Shown here: positions 37,575-46,061 of the stretch, one piece after another
Numbering within the stretch: the first letter of the stretch is position 1
Layout: each line of letters starts with the position of its first letter
NCBI RefSeq assembly: GCF_019734195.1
Contig: NZ_JAASHM010000020.1
Coordinates: forward strand, 1 to 60,689
From: Clostridium sp. K13
GTDB lineage: Bacteria > Bacillota > Clostridia > Clostridiales > Clostridiaceae
Direction: 5' to 3'
Length of the DNA: 60,689 nt
The notes under the pieces: generated by a model
The model's input: only the letters and a program-made list of their open reading frames with translations
Databases searched by the model: none
What the model was told of the DNA's origin: nothing
Made by a program: the position numbers and the translations under genes

Positions 37575-38171
37575 ATGATTAAAATAGGATTAACAGGAGG
37601 AATAGGGTCAGGAAAAAGTACAGTTTCATTTATGTTAAAAGAAGCAGGATTTAATATAATAGATGCAGATACAATAGCTAGAGATGTACTTGTAAAGTAT
37701 CCAGAAATATTAGAAAGAGTTAGAATAGAATTTGGAGCAGGCTTTTTTGACTGGAGAGGGGAATTCCGTAGAAAGGAATTTGGAAATCATATATTTAGGT
37801 TTCCTAAACAAAGAAAGAAATATGAAGAAATAATATTGCCATATATAAAAAGAGAGATATATGAAAATATAGATAAATTAGAAAAGAAAAAAGCAGATTT
37901 TGTTATTGTAGATGCACCTACATTAATAGAGAATGATTTGCATAAAGATATGGATTATGTTATCTTAGTTTGGGTAGATAATAACACACAAATTCAAAGA
38001 GTAAGATCAAGGGATACATTGTCAAGAGATGAAGCTATAAATAGAATAAATTCTCAAATGCCTTTAGATAGAAAGAAGGATTTCGCTAATATAATTATTG
38101 AGAATAATGATACATTAGCTAAAACTAAAGACCAAGTTGACTTACTAATAGAGTTTTTAAAATCTATTTAA
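37575..38171 (+). CDS. coaE: Dephospho-CoA kinase
   Basis: A 198-residue P-loop kinase for the last step of coenzyme A synthesis. It shows GLTGGIGSGKST at the N-terminus, IDADTIARDV, VIVDAPTLIEN and RSRDTLSRDEAINRI in the lid. AGGGGGT precedes the ATG. It lies between polA and the transglycosylase gene, 24 bases before the latter; this polA-coaE order is common in Firmicutes. Confidence 0.95.
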   Translation: MIKIGLTGGIGSGKSTVSFMLKEAGFNIIDADTIARDVLVKYPEILERVRIEFGAGFFDWRGEFRRKEFGNHIFRFPKQRKKYEEIILPYIKREIYENIDKLEKKKADFVIVDAPTLIENDLHKDMDYVILVWVDNNTQIQRVRSRDTLSRDEAINRINSQMPLDRKKDFANIIIENNDTLAKTKDQVDLLIEFLKSI

Positions 38172-38195
38172 GCTATTTTAAAGTAGGGAGAGGGA

Positions 38196-38738
38196 ATGAA
38201 GTTTAAGAAGATTATAATGTGGCTTATAGTTGCCATTGTGATTTTAGTTTGTGGAAATTATTGTATTAAAAAATATCTATATCCATATAAATATGGTGAG
38301 ATAGTAGATAAATATAGCTATGAATATAATTTAGATCCGTATTTAGTTTTAGCAGTTATAAAAACAGAAAGTAATTTTAATTCAAATGCTGAATCTAATA
38401 AAGGTGCTAAAGGATTAATGCAGATTATGGATTCTACAGGTGAATGGATTGCAAGTAAGTTAGAAGTTGATAATTTTAATACTAATATGCTTTATGACCC
38501 TGAAGTTAATATTGAGTTTGGATGCTGGTATTTAAATAACTTATTAAAAGAATTTGATGATTTAAGCTTGGCATTAACAGCCTATAATGGAGGCAGTGGT
38601 AATGTAACAAAATGGCTTAATGATCCAGAATATTCAAATGACGGACAAAACTTAACATATATTCCGTTTAAAGAAACAAAAAAATATGTTGATAAGGTTA
38701 GTACTAGATATAATATTTATAAATTTCTTTATGAATAA
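38196..38738 (+). CDS. Membrane-anchored lytic transglycosylase
   Basis: A 180-residue protein with an N-terminal signal-anchor (IIMWLIVAIVILVCG, about 6-20) and an SLT domain. The catalytic Glu is in IKTESNFN (near 59), with GAKGLMQIM and LALTAYNGGSGNV as the other family blocks. It cleaves peptidoglycan glycan strands outside the membrane. Third gene of the polA-coaE operon and closed by a terminator at 38737. Confidence 0.93.
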   Translation: MKFKKIIMWLIVAIVILVCGNYCIKKYLYPYKYGEIVDKYSYEYNLDPYLVLAVIKTESNFNSNAESNKGAKGLMQIMDSTGEWIASKLEVDNFNTNMLYDPEVNIEFGCWYLNNLLKEFDDLSLALTAYNGGSGNVTKWLNDPEYSNDGQNLTYIPFKETKKYVDKVSTRYNIYKFLYE

Positions 38739-38764
38739 AAGGAAGCCATAAGGCTTCTTTTTTT
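38737..38764 (+). terminator. Intrinsic terminator
   Basis: Stem AAGGAAGCC with GGCTTCTTT and a T-run. It closes the polA-coaE-transglycosylase unit. Confidence 0.8.
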
Positions 38765-38843
38765 CAGTGTTAAGTTTCAAGTTAATTAATAAATTCAACT
38801 TAGGCTAAATTTATTAATTGGCTTGTCACTTATAGGTTATCAC

Positions 38844-38870
38844 TGTATAAATTGCTTCGCAATTTATACA
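38844..38870. promoter_or_regulatory. Perfect palindrome upstream of the flavin reductase gene
   Basis: TGTATAAATTGC with loop TTC and its exact complement lies just upstream of a TTATAAT -10-like box near 38880. No T-run follows, so an operator is likelier than a terminator; the regulator is unknown. Confidence 0.35.
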
Positions 38871-38918
38871 TAATTATGTTATAATCGTTAAGATAATTTT
38901 GAAAAGGTGTGAAATGTT

Positions 38919-39701
38919 ATGAAAGAAAAAGTGGAGTTTAAAGGTAGCGTAGTTTTGAACCCTGTGCCAGTTGTTTTGATAACATCTAAAAATAAAGAGG
39001 GGAAAGATAATGTTTTTACTGTGGGATGGGTTGGAACAGTTTGTACTAAGCCACCTATGTTATCAATATCTATAAGACCTGAAAGGCTGTCTTATGAATA
39101 TATAAAAGAAACTATGGAATTTACGGTTAACTTACCAAGTATAAATATGACAAAAGCTGTTGATTATTGTGGAGTAAGACCAGGTCGTAAGTTTGATAAA
39201 ATAAAAGATATGAACTTTACAATGAGAGAAGGGACTAATGTTGGTGTTTCATATATAGATGAATGCCCAGTTTCTATTGAATGTAAAGTAAAAAATATAA
39301 TTCCTCTTGGAACTCATGATTTATTTATTGCAGATGTTGTTGGTTCTCATATAGATAAAGATTTGATAGATGAAAAGGGAAAAATACATTTTGAACAGGC
39401 AGATTTAATTACATATTGTCATGGTGAGTATTTTAAAATGGATACTGAAGCACTAGGAAGGTTTGGATATTCTGTGGCTAAAAATACAGAAGTTAAAAAA
39501 GAAAAGCCTAAAAAAGATGCTAAAGTACATAATAATAAAGAGATTAAAGAAAAAGCTATTAAGAGTAACAAAAGTGAAGGAAAAGATAATAGAAAAAACT
39601 TTAAGAAGAAAAAAACTGATAAAAATAAAGGAAAGAAAAACTTTAACTCTAAAAAAAGCTTTAAAAACACAAGTAAAAAATCAAATAGAAGTGCTAAATA
39701 A
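38919..39701 (+). CDS. Flavin reductase-like protein with lysine-rich tail
   Basis: A 260-residue protein. Residues 1 to about 188 are a flavin reductase-like, FMN-binding split barrel (NPVPVVLITSKNKEGKDNVF, GWVGTVCTKPPMLSISIRP, FTVNLPSINM, DYCGVRPGRKFDK), a fold often found as a flavoredoxin or NAD(P)H:flavin reductase. The last 70 residues are almost only Lys, Asn, Ser and Arg. Such a tail is not part of the fold and could bind RNA or DNA or be disordered. A GGTGTG site precedes the ATG. prmA follows 15 bases later. Confidence 0.85.
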   Translation: MKEKVEFKGSVVLNPVPVVLITSKNKEGKDNVFTVGWVGTVCTKPPMLSISIRPERLSYEYIKETMEFTVNLPSINMTKAVDYCGVRPGRKFDKIKDMNFTMREGTNVGVSYIDECPVSIECKVKNIIPLGTHDLFIADVVGSHIDKDLIDEKGKIHFEQADLITYCHGEYFKMDTEALGRFGYSVAKNTEVKKEKPKKDAKVHNNKEIKEKAIKSNKSEGKDNRKNFKKKKTDKNKGKKNFNSKKSFKNTSKKSNRSAK

Positions 39702-39716
39702 AGAAAGGTTGATTTT

Positions 39717-40577
39717 ATGTTTATAATATCTTATAAATTACCATATGAAAAATTAGACTCTACAATTGAGCTTTTAGCTATAAATGATATATATAATGTT
39801 TTTTATGAAAATCCATTAGAAATAACTACTGATAATTATGGGTATGGATATTTAGAAAAACAAGATGAGGAGATAATTTTAAAAGTTGCTTTTGAAGGTG
39901 AAAAAGAAGAATTAGAAGAATTTAAAAATACTTTAAAAGAAATTTTAAAAATGGATTACATAAATGTAGAAGAAAATAATTATGAATATAATACATATGA
40001 TTTTCCAGCAATACATTTAGATGATAAATATGTTATAGCAAGTCCAGAAGAAGAGTTTGAAGGAAAAACAAAGATTAATTTTATTTCTCAAGGAGCTTTT
40101 GGTACTGGATTACATGAAACAACTCAAGATATATTAAGATTAATTTTAAATAAGTTAGATATAAAAGGAAAATCAGTTTTAGATATTGGAACTGGATCAG
40201 GAATACTTTCTATTGCATCTGCTATGTCAGGAGCTTCAGAAGTAGTAGCAGTTGATATAAGAGATGTTGAAGATGAGGTTATGCTAAATGCTTCATTAAA
40301 TAATTTAAGTAATATAGAAGTTGTAGTTGGGAATATACTAGATGATGAAGCTTTAGTTAAGAAAAACTTTGATTGGATTTTTATAAACATAGGTGGAGAA
40401 GAAACTAAGATGTTTATGAAATATATAAAAGAACACTTAAATAATAATGGAAATATATTAGTTTCTGGTCTTGTTGAATGGAGCTTTGATGAGGTAAAGC
40501 AAGATGTAGAAAGCTATGGATTTAATCTTATAAGCAAACATCAAACTAATGAATGGGTTACTGCAGTATTTAAATAA
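39717..40577 (+). CDS. prmA: Ribosomal protein L11 methyltransferase-like
   Basis: A 286-residue class I SAM-dependent methyltransferase. It shows QGAFGTGLHETTQ, the SAM motif VLDIGTGSGILSIA, AVDIRD, a post-I region with WIFINIGGEE in place of the usual NI(L/V)A, and an N-terminal domain of about 110 residues typical of PrmA. The NIGGEE loop departs from the usual DNIVAN-like form, so the target may differ from L11. AAAGGTTG precedes the ATG. Confidence 0.8.
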   Translation: MFIISYKLPYEKLDSTIELLAINDIYNVFYENPLEITTDNYGYGYLEKQDEEIILKVAFEGEKEELEEFKNTLKEILKMDYINVEENNYEYNTYDFPAIHLDDKYVIASPEEEFEGKTKINFISQGAFGTGLHETTQDILRLILNKLDIKGKSVLDIGTGSGILSIASAMSGASEVVAVDIRDVEDEVMLNASLNNLSNIEVVVGNILDDEALVKKNFDWIFINIGGEETKMFMKYIKEHLNNNGNILVSGLVEWSFDEVKQDVESYGFNLISKHQTNEWVTAVFK

Positions 40578-40589
40578 TATTTTAATATA

Positions 40590-40631
40590 AAAAATGCTAT
40601 GCAAATTTTAAGTTTGCATAGCATTTTTTTT
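40590..40631. terminator. Bidirectional terminator
   Basis: Stem AAAATGCTATGCAAA with TTTGCATAGCATTTT, between convergent prmA and the D,D-carboxypeptidase gene. Confidence 0.85.
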
Positions 40632-41914
40632 TAATATCTAGAGAATCTACCTCTTCTATTTCTTCTACGTTTTCTTGAATTAATCATTAATTTGATTACA
40701 ACTAATATTAATACAATTATTAATATTATTATTAATAAAGTAAGAACGTAAATTCCAAAATTAGCTTTTAATAGTTGGCCTACAGTTAAAGTAATAGAGC
40801 CTTTAACTGTTTGAGTATAGTTTCCAGCATTGAAAACTAAATCAACATTATTATTTGAAGCAACCTTCCAAGCGTTTAATTCATTAGCTGGAACTTCAAT
40901 TTTAGCATGTGAATCATTAAAGTCGTTTTTGTAATATTCAATATTTTCATCTAATATAACTGGAGCAGTTATAGTTTTTGTAGGACCAAAAAATCTGAAT
41001 AATTTATAGTTTAACTCTACAGTTGAAACTTCATCACCAACTGATTTATAAGTAGTTTTTTCAGCAGCATAACTATAATCTGCAATAGCTTGAGTATCGT
41101 TAAATACATTCATTCCATCAGCACCATATTCAGAACCAAGTACTACAGTTATTAAGTTTCTACCATTTTTATTGTAAAAACCTACAAAACAATGTCCAGC
41201 CTTAGTTTCACGACCTGTTTTACCACCCATATTACCATCTACACCAATAGTTAGGTCTCTTGAATCTATATATACCTTTTTACCATCTAAAGTAACAGAA
41301 GTCTTAGGTAATTCACAAGTTTCTCTTACCCAATCATTTTCATAAGCAGCTTTACCAATAAGAGCTAAATCATAAGCAGTAGTAACGTTATGATTATTTG
41401 GATCAGTTTCTAATCCATTTGGACTAACAAAGTTAGAGTTAACAGCACCAATTTCTTTTGCTCTTTCATTCATAAGCTCAGTAAATTTTTCAACAGAACC
41501 TGCAACAGAATCAGCCATCATTACAGCAGTATCATTTGCAGAATAAACAAGAACTGCTTTCATTACATCATCAGCAGTCATTGTAGCACCTACTGATATA
41601 TTGTTTCCAAAGAAGTTTTGTAATGCAGTTTCTTTAACTGCAGCTGCATCTTCTGTATAAGGAATTGAATCATCTTTACTTTTAGATTCAGCAAAAAGTA
41701 AAGATGTTAATAGTTTCGTTGTACTAGCAGGTGAACGTTGAACATCTGCATTTTTAGAATATATTATTTCACCAGTCTCTAAATCCATTGTTATAGCAGA
41801 GGCTCCTATTATTTGAGGCTCTGTAGCAGCAAATGCTTTAGTAGTATTTAAGAATGGTACTACTAAAGTTAAGCAAATAACTAAAGTTAATGCTCTAAAA
41901 AACTTTTTTGTCAT
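40631..41914 (-). CDS. dacF: D-alanyl-D-alanine carboxypeptidase (DacF/PBP5-type)
   Basis: A 427-residue low-molecular-weight penicillin-binding protein that trims the terminal D-Ala of peptidoglycan. It has a signal peptide (1 to about 29, ending TKAFAA), the catalytic STTK (64-67), SAN near 118, and KTG in GGKTGRETKAG. A C-terminal membrane helix (FGIYVLTLLIIILIIVLILV, near 390-410) and a basic tail anchor it. The subtype (dacA, dacB or dacF) is not certain. The ATG is at 41914. Confidence 0.9.
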   Translation of the reverse strand: MTKKFFRALTLVICLTLVVPFLNTTKAFAATEPQIIGASAITMDLETGEIIYSKNADVQRSPASTTKLLTSLLFAESKSKDDSIPYTEDAAAVKETALQNFFGNNISVGATMTADDVMKAVLVYSANDTAVMMADSVAGSVEKFTELMNERAKEIGAVNSNFVSPNGLETDPNNHNVTTAYDLALIGKAAYENDWVRETCELPKTSVTLDGKKVYIDSRDLTIGVDGNMGGKTGRETKAGHCFVGFYNKNGRNLITVVLGSEYGADGMNVFNDTQAIADYSYAAEKTTYKSVGDEVSTVELNYKLFRFFGPTKTITAPVILDENIEYYKNDFNDSHAKIEVPANELNAWKVASNNNVDLVFNAGNYTQTVKGSITLTVGQLLKANFGIYVLTLLIIILIIVLILVVIKLMINSRKRRRNRRGRFSRY

Positions 41915-41990
41915 AAAACTCCCCGTCCTTCTTATCTAAGTAAATAATTTTTAAATATTTAGAAGAAACTATTTCTTCTATTAGTCAAAT

Positions 41991-42716
41991 TTATTTGTTA
42001 TTTAATCTAGTAATCATAACTTCTTTAGCTTTTAATTCTAAGCTATCATCTAGTTTTTCTAAGGCAACCTCTGAATATTTAATTTCTAGTGCCATTTTAA
42101 TAAATCTATCAGCAAGCTCAGGATTTTTTGCTAAAAGTGAACCATGGAAATAAGTGCAGTAAGTATTTTTATATACACAGCCTTCATATCCATCAGAACC
42201 ATTATTTCCATAGCCATGAATACACTTTCCTAATGGTTTAAGACCATTAAGATAAGTTCTACCAGAGTGATTTTCAAAACCAACATAAGTTTCATTGAAA
42301 TCTTCGTTATATATTACAGTATCTCCAATGAATCTAGTATCTCCAGCTTCTGTATATATATCTAATATACCTAAACCTTCAATTTTTTCACCGTTTGGAG
42401 CTGTATAATGTTTACCAAGTAATTGATAACCACCACAAATAGCTAGTAACACTTTACCGTTATTAATATATCTAGATAGTTCTTCCTTTTTATTATTCAT
42501 TAAGTCGTCAGAAACTATTGATTGTTCATAGTCTTGACCACCTCCAAAGAATACAATATCATACTCATCAGCATTAAATTCATCATTTAAAGATACATTT
42601 ATAATATTAACTTTAATTCCACGTTCTTCAGCTCTGTGTTTTAAAATTAATATATTACCTACATCACCATAAACATTTAAAAGATCTGGATAAAGGTGAC
42701 AAATATTTAATTCCAT
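41991..42716 (-). CDS. gatD: Lipid II isoglutaminyl synthase, glutaminase subunit
   Basis: A 241-residue glutamine amidotransferase that, with MurT, amidates D-Glu of lipid II. The nucleophile Cys94 is in LLAICGGYQLL and the His in YFHGSLLAKNP; the N-terminus LNICHLYPDLLNVYGDVGN is typical. AGGAGGAATTT precedes the ATG at 42716. The gene lies 14 bases after murT, so one operon. Confidence 0.95.
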   Translation of the reverse strand: MELNICHLYPDLLNVYGDVGNILILKHRAEERGIKVNIINVSLNDEFNADEYDIVFFGGGQDYEQSIVSDDLMNNKKEELSRYINNGKVLLAICGGYQLLGKHYTAPNGEKIEGLGILDIYTEAGDTRFIGDTVIYNEDFNETYVGFENHSGRTYLNGLKPLGKCIHGYGNNGSDGYEGCVYKNTYCTYFHGSLLAKNPELADRFIKMALEIKYSEVALEKLDDSLELKAKEVMITRLNNK

Positions 42717-42730
42717 AAATTCCTCCTATA

Positions 42731-44092
42731 TTACCAAAGGTTTTTAATATAGCCTTTAGAATGTAAATACTTTCTATAATTTATCATTGCAGTATAAGTT
42801 GCAAGAATATATAATTTATTGTTTTTACCATCTTTAATTTTAGATGTTAGATTTTCATAATCTTCTTCAATAATAAGCTTTGAAGGCGAAATACCAGCAG
42901 TTTTTAGTCTTACTGCCATATCAAATGCTCTAAGACCTGATACATATACTTCATCTAAATTAACATCTTTTAAATTTTCAAAATTAACATCCCAAATCCA
43001 AGATACATCTCTACCATCTGCATAATTATCATTAAGCAAGAATGCGCAAGAGAATGAGTCCTTGTTAAGACATAAAGTATCTAATGCTTGATTATATCCA
43101 GCAGGATTTTTAACAAGTATAATTTTAACTTCTTTATCATCAATATTTATTATTTCTTGTCTTCCGAAACTAGAACTTTGACTTTCTAAAGACTTTTTAA
43201 TTGTGCTATCATCAACATTTAGTTCTTTTGTAATGGCATAAGCACAAAGAGCGTTATAAATATTATAGATACCTGATTGACCTAAGAAGATTTCTGTATC
43301 TCCAAATTTTACAGTAGAACTTTCAGAAGTTAAATCTAATACTTCATCAACACCATATTTTATTGCTGGATGAGTATAACCACAGCCTGTACAGTAGTAA
43401 TCACCTAAATGATTATATGTAACGAAGTTATAACTATATGGCGTTTTACAGAACTTACAGAACTTTGAGTCTGCATTTACATCTATAGTTTTATTTTCAT
43501 TAATTGCTGTTTTAAAACCATAAAATACAAGTTCATTTTTTACATCTAACTTTCCTAGAAGAGATTCATCTCCGTTAAGTACAAGCTTACTTTCAGGAAC
43601 AAGAGTTATACCTTCTAAAATTTTAGTAAGTGTAGTATATACTTCCCCGTACCTATCAAGTTGATCCCTGAAAAGGTTAGTTACTGTTATTATTTCTGGA
43701 GTAATATATTTTGTAATATATTTTAAATTCGCTTCATCTACTTCAATAATTGCATATTTATCTTCATCTTTGTTGAAAAATTTATAGTTTTCTACAAATG
43801 TAGTAACTATACCTGGGAAAAGATTTGCACCAGTATTGTTAGTTATAACAGAATATCCTTTTTCTTTAATGATGTTATAAATCATGCTTGTAGTAGTAGT
43901 TTTACCATTAGTTCCTGTAACTAAAACTACTTTATATCCTTTAGAAACTGTAGCTAATATATTGCTATCTAGCTTTAAAGCCACCCTTCCAGGAAAAGTA
44001 GTTCCACCTTTTAAAATGGTTTTAGTAAGAAATAATGTGAATTTTGTTGCTAATATACTTAGAATTGACTTAATACTAATTTCCTTCACCAC
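42731..44092 (-). CDS. murT: Lipid II isoglutaminyl synthase, MurT subunit
   Basis: A 453-residue Mur-ligase-like protein. Motifs: GTNGKTTTT (60-68), IIEVDEANLKYI, a four-Cys zinc ribbon (CKFCKTPY and CTGCGYTHP), NIYNALCAYA, and a C-terminal DUF1727 region. Its start is GTG 44092 (a second GTG follows at 44089), after AGGTG. Together with gatD it makes the amidated peptidoglycan needed for cross-linking in many Gram-positives. Confidence 0.95.
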   Translation of the reverse strand: MVKEISIKSILSILATKFTLFLTKTILKGGTTFPGRVALKLDSNILATVSKGYKVVLVTGTNGKTTTTSMIYNIIKEKGYSVITNNTGANLFPGIVTTFVENYKFFNKDEDKYAIIEVDEANLKYITKYITPEIITVTNLFRDQLDRYGEVYTTLTKILEGITLVPESKLVLNGDESLLGKLDVKNELVFYGFKTAINENKTIDVNADSKFCKFCKTPYSYNFVTYNHLGDYYCTGCGYTHPAIKYGVDEVLDLTSESSTVKFGDTEIFLGQSGIYNIYNALCAYAITKELNVDDSTIKKSLESQSSSFGRQEIINIDDKEVKIILVKNPAGYNQALDTLCLNKDSFSCAFLLNDNYADGRDVSWIWDVNFENLKDVNLDEVYVSGLRAFDMAVRLKTAGISPSKLIIEEDYENLTSKIKDGKNNKLYILATYTAMINYRKYLHSKGYIKNLW

Positions 44093-44400
44093 CTACAATA
44101 ATTTATTTACATTATTAACACTAATATTGAAATATAAACATTTCAAATAAATATAAGAAAATTATAATGATTTCCAATATTAATCTTAAATTCGCATATA
44201 TCTATCTTAAATGCCATATCAATACTAAAATAGTATAACACAAAGTTACGCTTTAACAAATCTATCTTTAAGCTAAATTATAATATTTTAACTCTAATAA
44301 GGTAAATTGTAAAAAAATAATTAAAAATATTTATTTCTAATTGACACTATAATAATTAAGAAGAATAATATAAGTAAAAACTGAAAAGGGGAAAATAGTT
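44093..44400. other. 308-bp divergent intergenic region
   Basis: AT-rich. On the minus strand ATTATA at 44161-44166 reads as a TATAAT box for murT. On the plus strand TTGACA at 44341-44346 may serve the alpha/beta hydrolase gene. No gene or hairpin stands out. Confidence 0.4.
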
Positions 44401-45324
44401 TTGAAGAACTTTAGTTTTGTAGATAGATATGGAAAAGAGATTAAGTATTATAAATGGAGTGAAGTAGAAAATCCTAAGGGAATAGTGCAAATTGTTCATG
44501 GCATGACTGAATATGCATTAAGATATGATTATTTTGCAAAGAAGCTTTGTGAAAATGGATATATTGTTTATGCACATGATCAAAGGGGACATGGAGAAAC
44601 TTCACCTAAAGATGAAGAAAAAGGCTATATTGCAGATGATGAAGGATTTGATATTTTAGTTGAAAATGTAAAAGAACTAACAGATGTTGCAAAAAAGGAA
44701 AATTCAAATTTACCTATAATATTATTTGGCCATAGTATGGGGTCATTTGTTTCTCAAAGATATATTGAACTTTATGGTAATGGAATTGATGGAGTTATTT
44801 TATCAGGAACTAATGGTAAGCCTGATCGCATTACTAAATTAGGAATTTTAATTTCAAAAATAGAAATTATGCTTAAAGGGAGAAAAGCTAAAAGCAAATT
44901 AATGGACAAGTTATCTTTTGGAGATTTCAATTCTAATTTTAAACCTACTAGAACAGATTATGATTGGTTATGTTCAGTAAATGAAGAAGTGGATAAATAT
45001 ATAGAAAGTCCTGTGTGTGGATTTATTTGTAGCACATCATTTTATTATGATTTAATTAGAGGATTATGGAAAATTAATAAAAAAGAAAATTTAAATAATA
45101 TACCTAAAAATTTACCAATATATATTTTTGCAGGGGATAAAGATCCAGTAGGTAAGTTTGGAAAAGGTATAGTTAAGCTGTATGATACTTATAAATCTAT
45201 AGGAATATATAATTTGAATTATAAATTATATAGTAATGGAAGACATGAGATGTTAAATGAAAATAATAAAGATGAAGTTATAAAGGATTTATTAGATTGG
45301 ATTAATAATAAAATTACTGTTTAA
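44401..45324 (+). CDS. Alpha/beta hydrolase (lysophospholipase/monoacylglycerol lipase-like)
   Basis: A 307-residue serine hydrolase of the Hydrolase_4 type. It shows VQIVHGMTEYALRYDYFA (oxyanion hole), YAHDQRGHGET, the nucleophile elbow FGHSMGSF and late catalytic residues in GDKDPVG (Asp) and GRHEMLNE (His). No signal peptide, so cytosolic. It starts at TTG 44401 after GGGG. Substrate not known; monoacylglycerols or lysophospholipids are typical. Confidence 0.88.
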   Translation: MKNFSFVDRYGKEIKYYKWSEVENPKGIVQIVHGMTEYALRYDYFAKKLCENGYIVYAHDQRGHGETSPKDEEKGYIADDEGFDILVENVKELTDVAKKENSNLPIILFGHSMGSFVSQRYIELYGNGIDGVILSGTNGKPDRITKLGILISKIEIMLKGRKAKSKLMDKLSFGDFNSNFKPTRTDYDWLCSVNEEVDKYIESPVCGFICSTSFYYDLIRGLWKINKKENLNNIPKNLPIYIFAGDKDPVGKFGKGIVKLYDTYKSIGIYNLNYKLYSNGRHEMLNENNKDEVIKDLLDWINNKITV

Positions 45325-45412
45325 CAATTTATAATTGAAAAAACAGAGACGGTAAACATTATTTCTTATTATGAAACATATATTTTAGTAGTAATAATAA
45401 GAGGTGATGGAG

Positions 45413-45973
45413 ATGAAAAAGAAAAAGAAAGGTGAATTAAATAAGAGGCCTAAAAAGAAAAGACAAAATATTATTAAAGAATTATTTTGTGTAAATAATA
45501 AATTTGAACTTCTTGGATTATTAAAAAATATTGCAATTCCAGTTGGTGGAGGAATATTAGTTGCTTTATTAACTAAAAATTCTATGAGTATGTATAGTCA
45601 GTTAAAAAAGAGTATATTAACACCTCCAGATATAGTTTTTCCAATAGTATGGACAATATTATATGTTTTAATGGGAATTGCTGCTTATAGAATATATATG
45701 AGTAATAAAGAAGGAAAAAATGATCATGATGGATATTTTTATTACTTAATCCAATTACTAATTAACTTTTTATGGTCAATTATTTTCTTTAATTTAAGAT
45801 TGTATGGTATTTCATTTATATTAATATTAATTTTATTAGTATTGGTTATAATTACGACTATAAAGTTCTTTAAAACAGATAAAATTGCTGGAGCATTAAT
45901 GATTCCATATATAATTTGGCTAATATTTGCTAGTTATTTATCAGCATATGTTTGGATATTTAATGAGATGTGA
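45413..45973 (+). CDS. TspO/MBR family membrane protein
   Basis: A 186-residue protein. An unusually basic N-terminus of about 25 residues (MKKKKKGELNKRPKKKRQ) precedes a TspO-like five-helix core with LTPPDIVFPIVWTILYVLMG, LLINFLWSIIFF and PYIIWLIFASYLSAYVW. TspO proteins bind tetrapyrroles. The frame opens at GTG 45404, but GGTGATGGAG before ATG 45413 makes the latter the better start. The N-terminal extension is longer than usual. Confidence 0.85.
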   Translation: MKKKKKGELNKRPKKKRQNIIKELFCVNNKFELLGLLKNIAIPVGGGILVALLTKNSMSMYSQLKKSILTPPDIVFPIVWTILYVLMGIAAYRIYMSNKEGKNDHDGYFYYLIQLLINFLWSIIFFNLRLYGISFILILILLVLVIITTIKFFKTDKIAGALMIPYIIWLIFASYLSAYVWIFNEM

Positions 45974-46061
45974 TTAAATTAAATTTGAATTATAAAAATA
46001 AATATTATAAAATATAGACTTAGAAATGGAATATAGATACTGAGTTAAGGAGAAGAGCATT

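Noticed and set aside
39463..39726. Lysine-rich reading frame overlapping the flavin reductase tail
   Set aside because: It is the shifted-frame shadow of the A-rich lysine tail and has no ribosome binding site.
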